Shown here one piece after another: positions 1 through 9,101 of a DNA stretch of 64,000 bases. Position numbers and translations under genes: made by a program. The DNA comes from Nocardioides alpinus. Lineage in GTDB: Bacteria; Actinomycetota; Actinomycetes; Propionibacteriales; Nocardioidaceae. Numbering within the stretch: position 1 is the first letter of the stretch; every line of letters starts with the position of its first letter. Location: the NCBI RefSeq assembly GCF_900112035.1, contig NZ_FOKC01000003.1, positions 186,001 to 250,000 on the forward strand. Reading direction: 5' to 3'. The notes under the pieces were generated by a model. That model searched no databases and was not told where the DNA came from. It saw only the letters and a list, made by a program, of their open reading frames with translations.

Positions 1-1418
<1,418 letters not shown>

Positions 1419-1483
1419 TTCATTCACCTGTTCTCTGGGTCTGCTGCTGCTCGAAAAGTTCTTGGATGTCGGTCGTGGCTGCG

Positions 1484-2277
1484 TCAGCCGGCGAGCCTGC
1501 GGCCGGCGTCGTCGAGACGGCTGGACACCGTCCCGTCGATGACGTCGTCACCGATCTCGACGCGGATGCCACCGAGGACCTCGGGGTCGACGATGACGTT
1601 GAGGTGCACGTCGCGGCCGTAGGTGCGCGCGAGCGCACCGGCCAGTCGCTCGCGGTCCGCGTCAGCCAGGGGGCGGGCGACGCGAACGGTCGCCACTCCC
1701 TCGCCACGGACCTCGGCGGCCACCTTCTGGTAGGCGGCGAGGGCGACCGCCACCGTGCGGTGGCTGCCGGACAGCGACTGCTGCACGAGCGCCACCGTGG
1801 CGGGGAGGACCTTGTCGCCCAGCAGGCCCTTGACCAGGCCTGACTTGTCGGCGCGGCTGCGGGCCGGGTCGGAGAGCGCGTCGCGCAGCTCCGGGTTGGC
1901 CTGGATGAGCCGGCCCACGGCGAAGACCTCGTCCTCGAGTCGACCGGCGTCGCCGCCGGTGGACCGCACCGTGGCGACCACACCGAGCTGCTCGAGGGCG
2001 TCGCTCAGGTCACGACCCGAGGTCCACCGCTGAGCTACCGCCGTGGCGACGACGTCCATGGCCTCGGGCGAGACCTTGTCGCCGAGCACGCCGCGGAGCA
2101 GGTCGGCCTTGGCCTCACCGCGCAGCGACACGTCGGTGGCGACCCGGCGCAGGCCCGGCTCGGCGCGGAACAGGTCCGCCGTCCCGAACAGGTCCTGACC
2201 CACCCGGCCCAGGTCGCCGGTGCCCGGAAGCACTGCGGCGGCTGCGGCATAGGCGTCTGCGGACGCACCTCGCATCA

Positions 2278-2278
<1 letters not shown>
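1484..2278 (-). CDS. atpH: ATP synthase F1 subunit delta
   Basis: Peripheral-stalk subunit that ties the F1 head to subunit b. At 264 residues it is much longer than the roughly 177 residues of the E. coli protein, which is normal for Actinobacteria. The N-terminal half is an Ala-rich helical bundle ([15 protein letters not shown]). The conserved C-terminal OSCP region ends in [20 protein letters not shown], the family signature. Its start overlaps the atpF stop by one base (TGATG), which suggests coupled translation and equal stoichiometry with b. A second ATG lies one codon further in. Unlike mycobacteria, b and delta are separate genes here rather than a b-delta fusion. Confidence 0.96.
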
Positions 2279-2871
<593 letters not shown>

Positions 2872-2893
2872 TCAGTCGTGCAAGCGGGTCGTG

Positions 2894-3097
2894 TCAGAGG
2901 ACGAACGCGAGCGCGATACCGATGATGGCGAGCGCCTCGGCCAGGGCGAATCCCAGGATGGCGATCGACTGGAGGCGACCCTGCGCCTCGGGCTGGCGCG
3001 CGACACCGGAGATGTAGGCCGCGAAGATCAGACCGATGCCGACGCCGGGGCCGATGGCCGCGAGTCCGTAGCCGATCATGTTGAGGTTGCCGTCCAC
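2894..3097 (-). CDS. atpE: ATP synthase Fo subunit c
   Basis: Proton-carrying ring subunit, 67 residues, made of two membrane helices joined by a short polar loop. The loop holds the conserved R-Q-P-E at residues 34-37, and the ion-binding carboxylate is Glu54 in the second helix (LAEALAIIG). The first helix carries the Gly-rich packing pattern GPGVGIG needed for a tight c-ring. The family is normally 70-80 residues, so this one is at the short end. It lies between atpB and atpF with untranslated gaps of 79 and 34 bases, which often accompany the higher translation rate of this subunit. Confidence 0.97.
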   Translation of the reverse strand: MDGNLNMIGYGLAAIGPGVGIGLIFAAYISGVARQPEAQGRLQSIAILGFALAEALAIIGIALAFVL

Positions 3098-3176
3098 GGC
3101 AGTTTCCTTTCGGTTGGTGCTACTTCACAGGTAGGGGTGGAGCAGATCAGGGGGTCGGGCAGGTGGTGCGGGTGGA

Positions 3177-3977
3177 TCAGTGCTCGTCGGCGAGCGCACC
3201 GGAGATGTACATCGCGTTGAGCAGGGTGAAGACGTAGGCCTGGAGGAACTGCACCAGGAGCTCGAGGAACGAGATCGCGATCGCCAGCACCCACGCGAGC
3301 GGGCCGGCGACGTAGCCGATGCCGCCGTACTCGAGGAGGAACAGGCCACCGGTCGAGAACAGGATCAGGAGCAGGTGGCCGGCGAACATGTTGGCGAAGA
3401 GACGCAGGGCCAGCGTGGCCGGGCGGACCAGGATGTTGGAGAAGAACTCCAGCGGCACCAGGAGCGGGTACATCACGGGGCTGACGCCGGACGGGACGCT
3501 CTGGAGCTTGAGGTAGCCGAGGAGCCCGTGCTTGTGGATGCCGACCCCGTTGTAGATGACCCAGCTCAGACCCGCCAGCGCGTAGGCCATCGACGCACGC
3601 GAGAAGGTGGGGAACTGGATCGCCGGGATCGATGCGAACGCGTTGTTGATCAGCAGGAAGAAGAAGAGCGTCACCAGGTAGGGGACGAACTTCGCGTAGT
3701 CCTTGCTGCCGATGATGTCGCGGCCGATCGAGTTGCGCACCATGCCGTAGGCGGCCTCGCCGGCGAACTGCAGGCGGCCCGGCACGAGGGTGGCGCGGCG
3801 CGCGGCGGCGTAGAAGAACACGAAGACGATGACGGCGCCGAGCAGCAGCTGGACCATGGGCTTGGTGACCGCGAGGCCACCGATGTGGAACAGCGGGACC
3901 TCGCTGAAGTCGAAGCTGTTGGGTCCGGGAGCGAGGAACTCGCCACCCTCGGACTCAGCCATCGTGATGCCGAACAT
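3177..3977 (-). CDS. atpB: ATP synthase Fo subunit a
   Basis: Membrane subunit forming the two proton half-channels against the c-ring, 266 residues with five to six hydrophobic helices. The essential arginine lies in the helix containing RPATLALRLFANMFAGHLL, near residue 185. The C-terminal helices (residues 215-260) complete the channel. It begins five bases after the stop of the small AtpZ-like gene and leads the structural part of the operon. No lesion is visible. Confidence 0.97.
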   Translation of the reverse strand: MFGITMAESEGGEFLAPGPNSFDFSEVPLFHIGGLAVTKPMVQLLLGAVIVFVFFYAAARRATLVPGRLQFAGEAAYGMVRNSIGRDIIGSKDYAKFVPYLVTLFFFLLINNAFASIPAIQFPTFSRASMAYALAGLSWVIYNGVGIHKHGLLGYLKLQSVPSGVSPVMYPLLVPLEFFSNILVRPATLALRLFANMFAGHLLLILFSTGGLFLLEYGGIGYVAGPLAWVLAIAISFLELLVQFLQAYVFTLLNAMYISGALADEH

Positions 3978-3981
3978 CGAG

Positions 3982-4260
3982 TCAGTCTCCTACTGGCTTG
4001 TCGTCTGCGCTTGCCTTGTTGAACCGTGCGTACGTCATGTAGATCCCGAAGCCGGCACCGATGAGGATGCCGATCGCCACGAGGAAGGTCGTTCCCAGCC
4101 AGCGATCGAGGGCCCAGCCAGCCAGACCGTAGACGGCTACACCCGACACGACGTAGCCGAAGGCGTGCCAGGGGTCGCCCTTGGAGGTGTCGTCGGGTCC
4201 GGCCGTCGGGGGAAGCTGTCGAGCCATCGCGGTCCGCACACTAGCAGCGGATTCGGTCAT
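3982..4260 (-). CDS. AtpZ/AtpI-type small membrane protein
   Basis: A 92-residue protein with a polar N-terminus and two predicted membrane helices (residues 34-52 and 58-76, including LVAIGILIGAGFGIYMTYARF). This two-helix pattern fits the AtpZ family found at the head of ATP synthase operons, thought to help c-ring assembly or Mg2+ supply. Its start overlaps the stop of the preceding AtpI-like gene by four bases (ATGA), and it ends five bases before atpB. The function is inferred from family and place in the operon; no catalytic residues are known. Confidence 0.8.
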   Translation of the reverse strand: MTESAASVRTAMARQLPPTAGPDDTSKGDPWHAFGYVVSGVAVYGLAGWALDRWLGTTFLVAIGILIGAGFGIYMTYARFNKASADDKPVGD

Positions 4261-4724
4261 CGCTCACCCCCGGGGTGATCGACCAATGCGTCAGCCGGTG
4301 TGGTCTCGAACGCCGGGATCCGCTGGCGGGTGGCGGCGACCAGCTGGCCCACCATCCACAGGAGCGTCACCGCGATGACGCCGGCCGCGAACCAGCCGCG
4401 GGACAGCGTCTCGGCGCCCACGCCGGCGCGGTCGATCGCGGTGATGCAGAGCGCGAGCACCAGGAGCTGGAGGGCGTACGTCATGAGCGCGACGAGCAAG
4501 GACGCAGCAGGCATCAGGCGCGCGACGACGCCCACGACGGCGATGCCGAGGGCGAACACGGCCAGGGTGAGCACTCCCCCGGTGGATGCGCCCACGACGG
4601 CCGCGCGGCCGTCCGTCAGCGCCGCAGCGACCACGAGGACGAGCACCGCGACCGCGCCTGCGCCCACGGCACCGAGGAGCGGGGACAACCCGGTGCGGGT
4701 GCCTGGCTTCGACTCGGTCGTCAT
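4257..4724 (-). CDS. AtpI-like four-helix membrane protein
   Basis: A 155-residue protein with four hydrophobic segments (about residues 15-35, 41-62, 70-92 and 110-130) and a polar C-terminus. It sits between the WecA-like gene and the AtpZ-like gene, the usual place of the ATP synthase subunit I/AtpI accessory protein. An ATG at 4724 with a purine-rich AGACAGG upstream is preferred over a longer TTG-initiated reading from 4799, which would add 25 polar residues. It overlaps the next gene by four bases. Sequence similarity to classical AtpI is not obvious by eye, so the name rests mainly on topology and position. Confidence 0.68.
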   Translation of the reverse strand: MTTESKPGTRTGLSPLLGAVGAGAVAVLVLVVAAALTDGRAAVVGASTGGVLTLAVFALGIAVVGVVARLMPAASLLVALMTYALQLLVLALCITAIDRAGVGAETLSRGWFAAGVIAVTLLWMVGQLVAATRQRIPAFETTPADALVDHPGGER

Positions 4725-4799
4725 GGCGGCGGCCTGTCTCTGGGAGAGGTCATCTTCAGTGCTCGTGAAAGTTATCACAAAGTCTGGGAGGGGCTCCAA

Positions 4800-6011
4800 T
4801 CAGACTTCGTGGACCGTCTCCCCCGCCTCCTGCGCGTCGGTCCGGGCCTCGTCCAGCCGCCCCTCGATGATCGCGTTCTCGGGCAGCCCGGTGTCGCCCA
4901 GCCCGGTCTTGCGCGGTCGATGCACCTGGGGCAGCACGAAGGTCATCACGATCGTCAGGGCGAGCATGGAGCCCAGGCTCCACCACACCCACGGGTCGTC
5001 GTAGAGGCTGACGAGCACCGCGCCGGACGCCACGGTGAAGGCCCAGAACCACATGATCAGCACGGCTCGGCGCTGGGAGTGGCCGATCTCGAGGAGGCGG
5101 TGGTGCAGGTGCTGCTTGTCCGCACTCATCGGCGAGCGGCCCGCCCGCGTGCGGCGTACGACGGCCAGCACGAGGTCGGCCATGGGCACCATCAGCAGCG
5201 CGATCGGCAGCAGCACCGGCAGGACCGTCACGAAGAGGCTGTTGCCTCCGGTGGCCGGCATGCCCACGAACTGGCCGGTCAGGGTCAGTGCGCTTGCGGA
5301 GAGCACCAGGCCGATCAGCATCGAGCCCGAGTCGCCCATGAAGAGGCGGGCCGGGTGGAAGTTGTGCGGCAGGAACCCGGCGCACGCGCCGGCCAGCGCC
5401 GCACTCAGCAGGGCGCCGGTCGTCGCCAGGGTGAGGTTGTTCGTGGCGGACACCGCGTAGCAGTAGACGAAGAAGGCGGCTGCGCCGATGCCGACGATGC
5501 CCGCGGCCAGGCCGTCCAGGCCGTCGACGAAGTTGACCGCGTTCATCGTGCCGATGACCACGACGAGGGTCAGCAGCGCACCCTGGGCGTTGTCGAGGGA
5601 GAACTGCACGCCGTCCGGGCTCGGGAAGTAGTAGAACCGCACCCCCATGGCGACCAGCAGACCGGCGGCGAGGACCTGCCCGCCGAGCTTGGTGAGCGCG
5701 TCGAGCTCGAAGATGTCGTCGACGACCCCGACGGCGCACACCAGCGCGCCCGCCATGAGCACGACGCCCGCATCCTCGAAGACGAAGCCCTCGCTCCGGG
5801 TGAGGAACGGCAGCTCGCGCGCGACGACGTAGGCGGCGCAGAGGCCACCGAGCATCGCCAGCCCGCCGAGGTAGGGGATCGGCTCCGCGTGGACGTCGCG
5901 GTCGCGCACCGCGGCCACGGCGCCGGTGCGCAGCGCGATCTCGCGGGCGATGACAGTGAGGAGGTAGGTCACCGACAGGGCGACCAGGAAGACGAGGAGG
6001 TACTCCCGCAA
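4800..6011 (-). CDS. Undecaprenyl-phosphate sugar-1-phosphate transferase, WecA/Rfe/MraY family
   Basis: Integral membrane enzyme that moves a sugar-1-phosphate, probably GlcNAc-1-P, from a UDP-sugar onto a polyprenyl phosphate to start a cell-envelope glycan. It has 403 residues and about eleven membrane helices. Family motifs are visible: the Asp-rich VVDDIFELD near residue 120, and NAVNFVDGLDGLAAG near residue 160, which holds the Mg2+/substrate aspartates. The start is TTG (reads MREYLLVFL), just three bases after the tsaC stop, with AGGG upstream. It occupies the position of rfe/wecA (Rv1302) of M. tuberculosis. Substrate specificity is inferred. Confidence 0.88.
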   Translation of the reverse strand: MREYLLVFLVALSVTYLLTVIAREIALRTGAVAAVRDRDVHAEPIPYLGGLAMLGGLCAAYVVARELPFLTRSEGFVFEDAGVVLMAGALVCAVGVVDDIFELDALTKLGGQVLAAGLLVAMGVRFYYFPSPDGVQFSLDNAQGALLTLVVVIGTMNAVNFVDGLDGLAAGIVGIGAAAFFVYCYAVSATNNLTLATTGALLSAALAGACAGFLPHNFHPARLFMGDSGSMLIGLVLSASALTLTGQFVGMPATGGNSLFVTVLPVLLPIALLMVPMADLVLAVVRRTRAGRSPMSADKQHLHHRLLEIGHSQRRAVLIMWFWAFTVASGAVLVSLYDDPWVWWSLGSMLALTIVMTFVLPQVHRPRKTGLGDTGLPENAIIEGRLDEARTDAQEAGETVHEV

Positions 6012-6014
6012 CCG

Positions 6015-6680
6015 TCAGCCCTCGTCCGAGAGCACCACGCCGTGCTCCTCGATGGCGGCGTTCAGCTCCTCGAGCGACAGGGCGCCGAGACGCAGGACGC
6101 GGCCCTCCGGGACGGTGACGTCGATGATCGTGGAGGCCTCGCCGCCCGGGGAGTCGCCGCCGTCGACGATGACCGCGACGACGTCGCCCAGCATCTCCTC
6201 CGCCTGGTCGGCGTCGGTCGCGGCCGGGCGGCCGGTGAGGTTGGCCGACGACACGGCCAGGGGTCCGGTGCGCTCGAGGACCGCCAGCGCGAGGGCGTCG
6301 TCGGGCATCCGGACCGCGACGGTGCCGCGGGTCTCGCCCAGGTCCCACACCAGCGAGCCCTGCTGGCGACAGACCAGCGTGAGCGGGCCGGGCCAGAACG
6401 TCTCGACGAGGGTGCGCGCCCACGCAGGTACGCCCTCGGCGAGCGCGTCGAGCGTGGTGGCGGCGGAGACCAGCACCGGAGGCGGCATCTCCCGACCCCG
6501 GCCCTTGGCCTCGAGGAGGCTCCGGACGGCGTCGTGGGAGAACGCGTCGGCGGCGATGCCGTAGACGGTGTCGGTCGGGATCACCACCAGCTCGCCACGT
6601 CGTACGGCACCGGCGGCGGCGGTCACTGCCGCCTCCCGTTCCTCCTCGGTCGAGGTCGCAAGCCTGTCCACGTGGCTCAT
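6015..6680 (-). CDS. tsaC: L-threonylcarbamoyladenylate synthase (Sua5/YrdC/TsaC family)
   Basis: Makes threonylcarbamoyl-AMP from threonine, bicarbonate and ATP, the first step of the t6A37 tRNA modification. The 221-residue protein starts at MSHVDRLATST. It shows the YrdC core: ELVVIPTDTVYGIAADA (residues 34-50), a Lys/Arg-rich region KGRGREMPPPVLV, and SSANLTGRPAA near residue 150. It has no C-terminal Sua5 domain. The start overlaps the prmC stop as ATGA, so the two are co-translated. A longer reading of the frame to 6944 is rejected because it runs through prmC and has no family character. Confidence 0.93.
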   Translation of the reverse strand: MSHVDRLATSTEEEREAAVTAAAGAVRRGELVVIPTDTVYGIAADAFSHDAVRSLLEAKGRGREMPPPVLVSAATTLDALAEGVPAWARTLVETFWPGPLTLVCRQQGSLVWDLGETRGTVAVRMPDDALALAVLERTGPLAVSSANLTGRPAATDADQAEEMLGDVVAVIVDGGDSPGGEASTIIDVTVPEGRVLRLGALSLEELNAAIEEHGVVLSDEG

Positions 6681-7519
6681 CGTGCCAGTCGAGCGGTCAG
6701 GTAGCGCGCCCGACCCGCGAGGTCTCGGTGGTCGGCCACGTCGACCCAGCGGCCCGAGGCCGCGAAGACACCCGGTGCCGACTCCCCCTGCACGTCGGCG
6801 TGCTCGGCGCCGACCACTCCCCCGGGCCGCAGCAGCAGGGCGGCGCGCTGCTCGAGGACCCGGATCGCGTCGAGGCCGTCCTGCCCGGAGAACAGCGCCA
6901 GGTGCGGGTCGTGGTCGCGAGCCTCCGCGGCCACCGACTCCCACGCCTCGAGCGGGATGTAGGGCGGGTTGCAGACCACCACGTCGACGGTGCCCGCGAG
7001 GTCGTCGAAGGCGGTGGCGAGGTCGCCGTGGCGCAGGTCGACGCCCGTGCCGGCAAGGTTGCGCTCGGCCCAGGCCAGCGCGCCCTCGTCGAGCTCGACG
7101 GCATGGACGTCGGCGTCGGGGACCTCGTCGGCGACTGCCTTGGCGATCGCTCCCGACCCGGTGCAGAGGTCCACGACGAGGGCCGGCCGGTCGAGGGCCG
7201 ACGCCGCGTCGATCGCCCAGCCGGCGAGCAGCTCGGTCTCGGGGCGCGGCACGAAGACCCCGGGGCCGACGGCCAGCTCGACGTGGCGGAACGCAGCGGT
7301 GCCGGTCAGGTGCTGGAGCGGCTCACGGGCAGCCCGCCGCGCCAGCAGGACGTCGTACTGCTCCTGCTGGGGCGGGGTCAGGTCGTCGACCAGCGGCAAC
7401 CGGCCCAGCCCGACGTCGAGGACGTGGGCGAGCAGCAGGTCGGCGTCGCGCTCGGGTGAGGCGACTCCGGCCGCACGCAGCAGTGATGACGCGTCGCGCC
7501 GGGCCACGCTCGCGCGCAC
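6677..7519 (-). CDS. prmC: Release factor glutamine methyltransferase PrmC (HemK)
   Basis: Methylates the Gln of the GGQ motif in release factors RF1 and RF2, using S-adenosylmethionine. The 280-residue protein has a helical N-terminal domain and a Rossmann-type methyltransferase domain. The domain shows VVDLCTGSGAIAKAVADEV (SAM-binding motif I) and the diagnostic NPPYIP catalytic motif. The start is decided by a Shine-Dalgarno GGAGG four bases before GTG at 7519, thirteen bases after the prfA stop. Upstream in-frame sequence lies inside prfA. Being next to prfA, its substrate gene, is the classic arrangement. Confidence 0.94.
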   Translation of the reverse strand: MRASVARRDASSLLRAAGVASPERDADLLLAHVLDVGLGRLPLVDDLTPPQQEQYDVLLARRAAREPLQHLTGTAAFRHVELAVGPGVFVPRPETELLAGWAIDAASALDRPALVVDLCTGSGAIAKAVADEVPDADVHAVELDEGALAWAERNLAGTGVDLRHGDLATAFDDLAGTVDVVVCNPPYIPLEAWESVAAEARDHDPHLALFSGQDGLDAIRVLEQRAALLLRPGGVVGAEHADVQGESAPGVFAASGRWVDVADHRDLAGRARYLTARLAR

Positions 7520-7532
7520 CTTGCCCTCCACC

Positions 7533-8606
7533 TCAGGACTCCAGCGCCGCCAGGCGGGCGGCCATGTCGGTCTCGACGCACGACTCGAGCACCGGCGCGA
7601 GGTCGCCGTCGAGCACCTGGTCGAGGTTGTAGGACTTGTAGCCGGTGCGGTGGTCGGAGATCCGGTTCTCGGGGAAGTTGTAGGTCCGGATCCGCTCGGA
7701 GCGGTCGACCGTACGCACCTGCGAGCGCCGCACGTCGCTGGCCTCCGCATCGGCAGCGTCCTGCGCGGCCTGGAGCAGCCGCGAGCGCAGGATCCGCATC
7801 GCGGACTCCTTGTTCTGCAGCTGGCTCTTCTCGTTCTGGCAGCTCGCCACGATGCCGGTGGGCACGTGCGTGATGCGCACGGCCGAGTCGGTGGTGTTGA
7901 CGCTCTGGCCGCCGGGCCCGCTGGAGCGGTAGACGTCGATGCGCAGGTCGTTGTCGTCGATGGTCACGTCGACCGGCTCGGCCTCGGGCGACACGAGGAC
8001 TCCCGCGGCCGAGGTGTGCACGCGGCCCTGCGACTCGGTGACCGGCACCCGCTGGACGCGGTGCACGCCACCCTCGAACTTGAGCAGGGCGTAGGGCGCC
8101 TGGCCGGGTTCGACGGTCCCCCGGGCCTTCACCGCCGCAGTGACCGACTTGAAGCCGCCGAGGTCGGACTCGGTGGCATCGAGGATCTCCACGCTCCACC
8201 CGCGGGTCTCGGCGTAGCGGGAGTACATCCGGAGCAGGTCGCCGGCGAAGAGGGCCGACTCCTCGCCGCCCTCGCCGGACTTGATCTCCAGCAGGGCGTC
8301 CTTGCCGTCGGCGGCGTCGCGCGGCACCAGGAGTCGGCGCAGCCGCTCCGAGGCGACCTCGCGCCGCACGGCCAGCTCCTCGGCCTCCTGGGCGAACGCC
8401 GGGTCGTCGGCCCCGAGCTCGCGGGCGGCCTCGATGTCGTCACCGAGCTGCAGCCAGTCCTGCCACGTCGTCACGACTGCGGTCAGCTCGGCGTAGCGCT
8501 GGTTGAGCTGCTTGGCCAGGCGCTGGTCGGCGTGGGTCTCGGGGAGGGCGAGCCGTTGCTCGATCTCGAGGTGCTCCTGACGCATGCCTTCGACGGCCTC
8601 GAACAC
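7533..8606 (-). CDS. prfA: Peptide chain release factor 1
   Basis: Recognises UAA and UAG stop codons and triggers peptidyl-tRNA hydrolysis. It has 357 residues, the standard length. Visible features are the codon-reading tripeptide in [14 protein letters not shown] (Pro-Val-Thr in place of Pro-Ala-Thr, which is common) and the universal catalytic GGQ in [17 protein letters not shown]. The start is GTG at 8606, set by a strong AGGAGG seven bases upstream; a longer reading to 8906 crosses the rpmE terminator and is rejected. prmC, which methylates the GGQ glutamine, follows directly. Confidence 0.96.
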   Translation of the reverse strand: MFEAVEGMRQEHLEIEQRLALPETHADQRLAKQLNQRYAELTAVVTTWQDWLQLGDDIEAARELGADDPAFAQEAEELAVRREVASERLRRLLVPRDAADGKDALLEIKSGEGGEESALFAGDLLRMYSRYAETRGWSVEILDATESDLGGFKSVTAAVKARGTVEPGQAPYALLKFEGGVHRVQRVPVTESQGRVHTSAAGVLVSPEAEPVDVTIDDNDLRIDVYRSSGPGGQSVNTTDSAVRITHVPTGIVASCQNEKSQLQNKESAMRILRSRLLQAAQDAADAEASDVRRSQVRTVDRSERIRTYNFPENRISDHRTGYKSYNLDQVLDGDLAPVLESCVETDMAARLAALES

Positions 8607-8656
8607 CGTTCCTCCTCGACTCAGCAGATTTGGGCGGACCTGGACAGACGACAAGA

Positions 8657-8689
8657 CGCCGGCCACCCGCACGAAGCGGGCGACCGGCG
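8657..8689 (-). terminator. Rho-independent-type hairpin after rpmE
   Basis: An inverted repeat starts 11 bases past the rpmE stop. Its outer arms are CGCCGG/CCGGCG, its inner arms CCCGC/GCGGG, and the loop resembles UUCG; a 3-nt internal bulge separates the arms. On the minus strand it is followed by TCTTGTCGTCTG, only partly U-rich. It should end or attenuate rpmE transcription before prfA. The structure is clear; the function is inferred. Confidence 0.7.
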
Positions 8690-8700
8690 CCTGGCGTGGA

Positions 8701-8958
8701 CTACTTGCTCTCGACCGACTCGGCGGAGGCAGCCTCGGCAGCAGCGGCCGGGGTCTTCTTGGCGTAACGGGCCTCGAAGCGGGCGACGCGGCCACCGGTG
8801 TCGAGGATCTTCTGCTTGCCGGTGTAGAACGGGTGGCACTGCGAGCAGACATCGGCGTGGAGCTTGCCGGAGGTCGCGGTGCTGCGGGTCGTGAACGATG
8901 CGCCACAGGTGCAGGTGACGGCGGTCTCGACGTAGTCGGGGTGCGTGTCCTTCTTCAT
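8701..8958 (-). CDS. rpmE: 50S ribosomal protein L31, zinc-binding type
   Basis: Large-subunit ribosomal protein bL31, 85 residues. Four cysteines at positions 16, 18, 38 and 41 (CxC...CxxC) mark the zinc-containing form, which serves as a zinc store and is usually replaced by a Cys-less paralogue under zinc starvation. The core HPDY...HPFYTGKQK is typical. An Ala/Glu/Ser-rich tail of about 17 residues follows. It has its own hairpin terminator at 8657-8689 and a 143-base leader region after rho. No Zur box was recognised by eye. Confidence 0.97.
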   Translation of the reverse strand: MKKDTHPDYVETAVTCTCGASFTTRSTATSGKLHADVCSQCHPFYTGKQKILDTGGRVARFEARYAKKTPAAAAEAASAESVESK

Positions 8959-9101
8959 GGTGTTCCTCTCGGGTGGGTTCCGGGTCGTCCGCGTGGATCG
9001 CTCAGGACGTGAACCGGAACCGGCTCAGTGTGCCACCGCTCTCAACAGCGGCGCCAATCGGTGCATTCCCTCGCGGGAGCGTGGTCGGGGTGCTCCCGCG
9101 A

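Noticed and set aside
4275..6704. An 809-codon plus-strand frame over the WecA-like and tsaC genes
   Set aside because: It is a shadow of the conserved minus-strand genes; the translation is His/Arg/Gly-rich and shows no domain.
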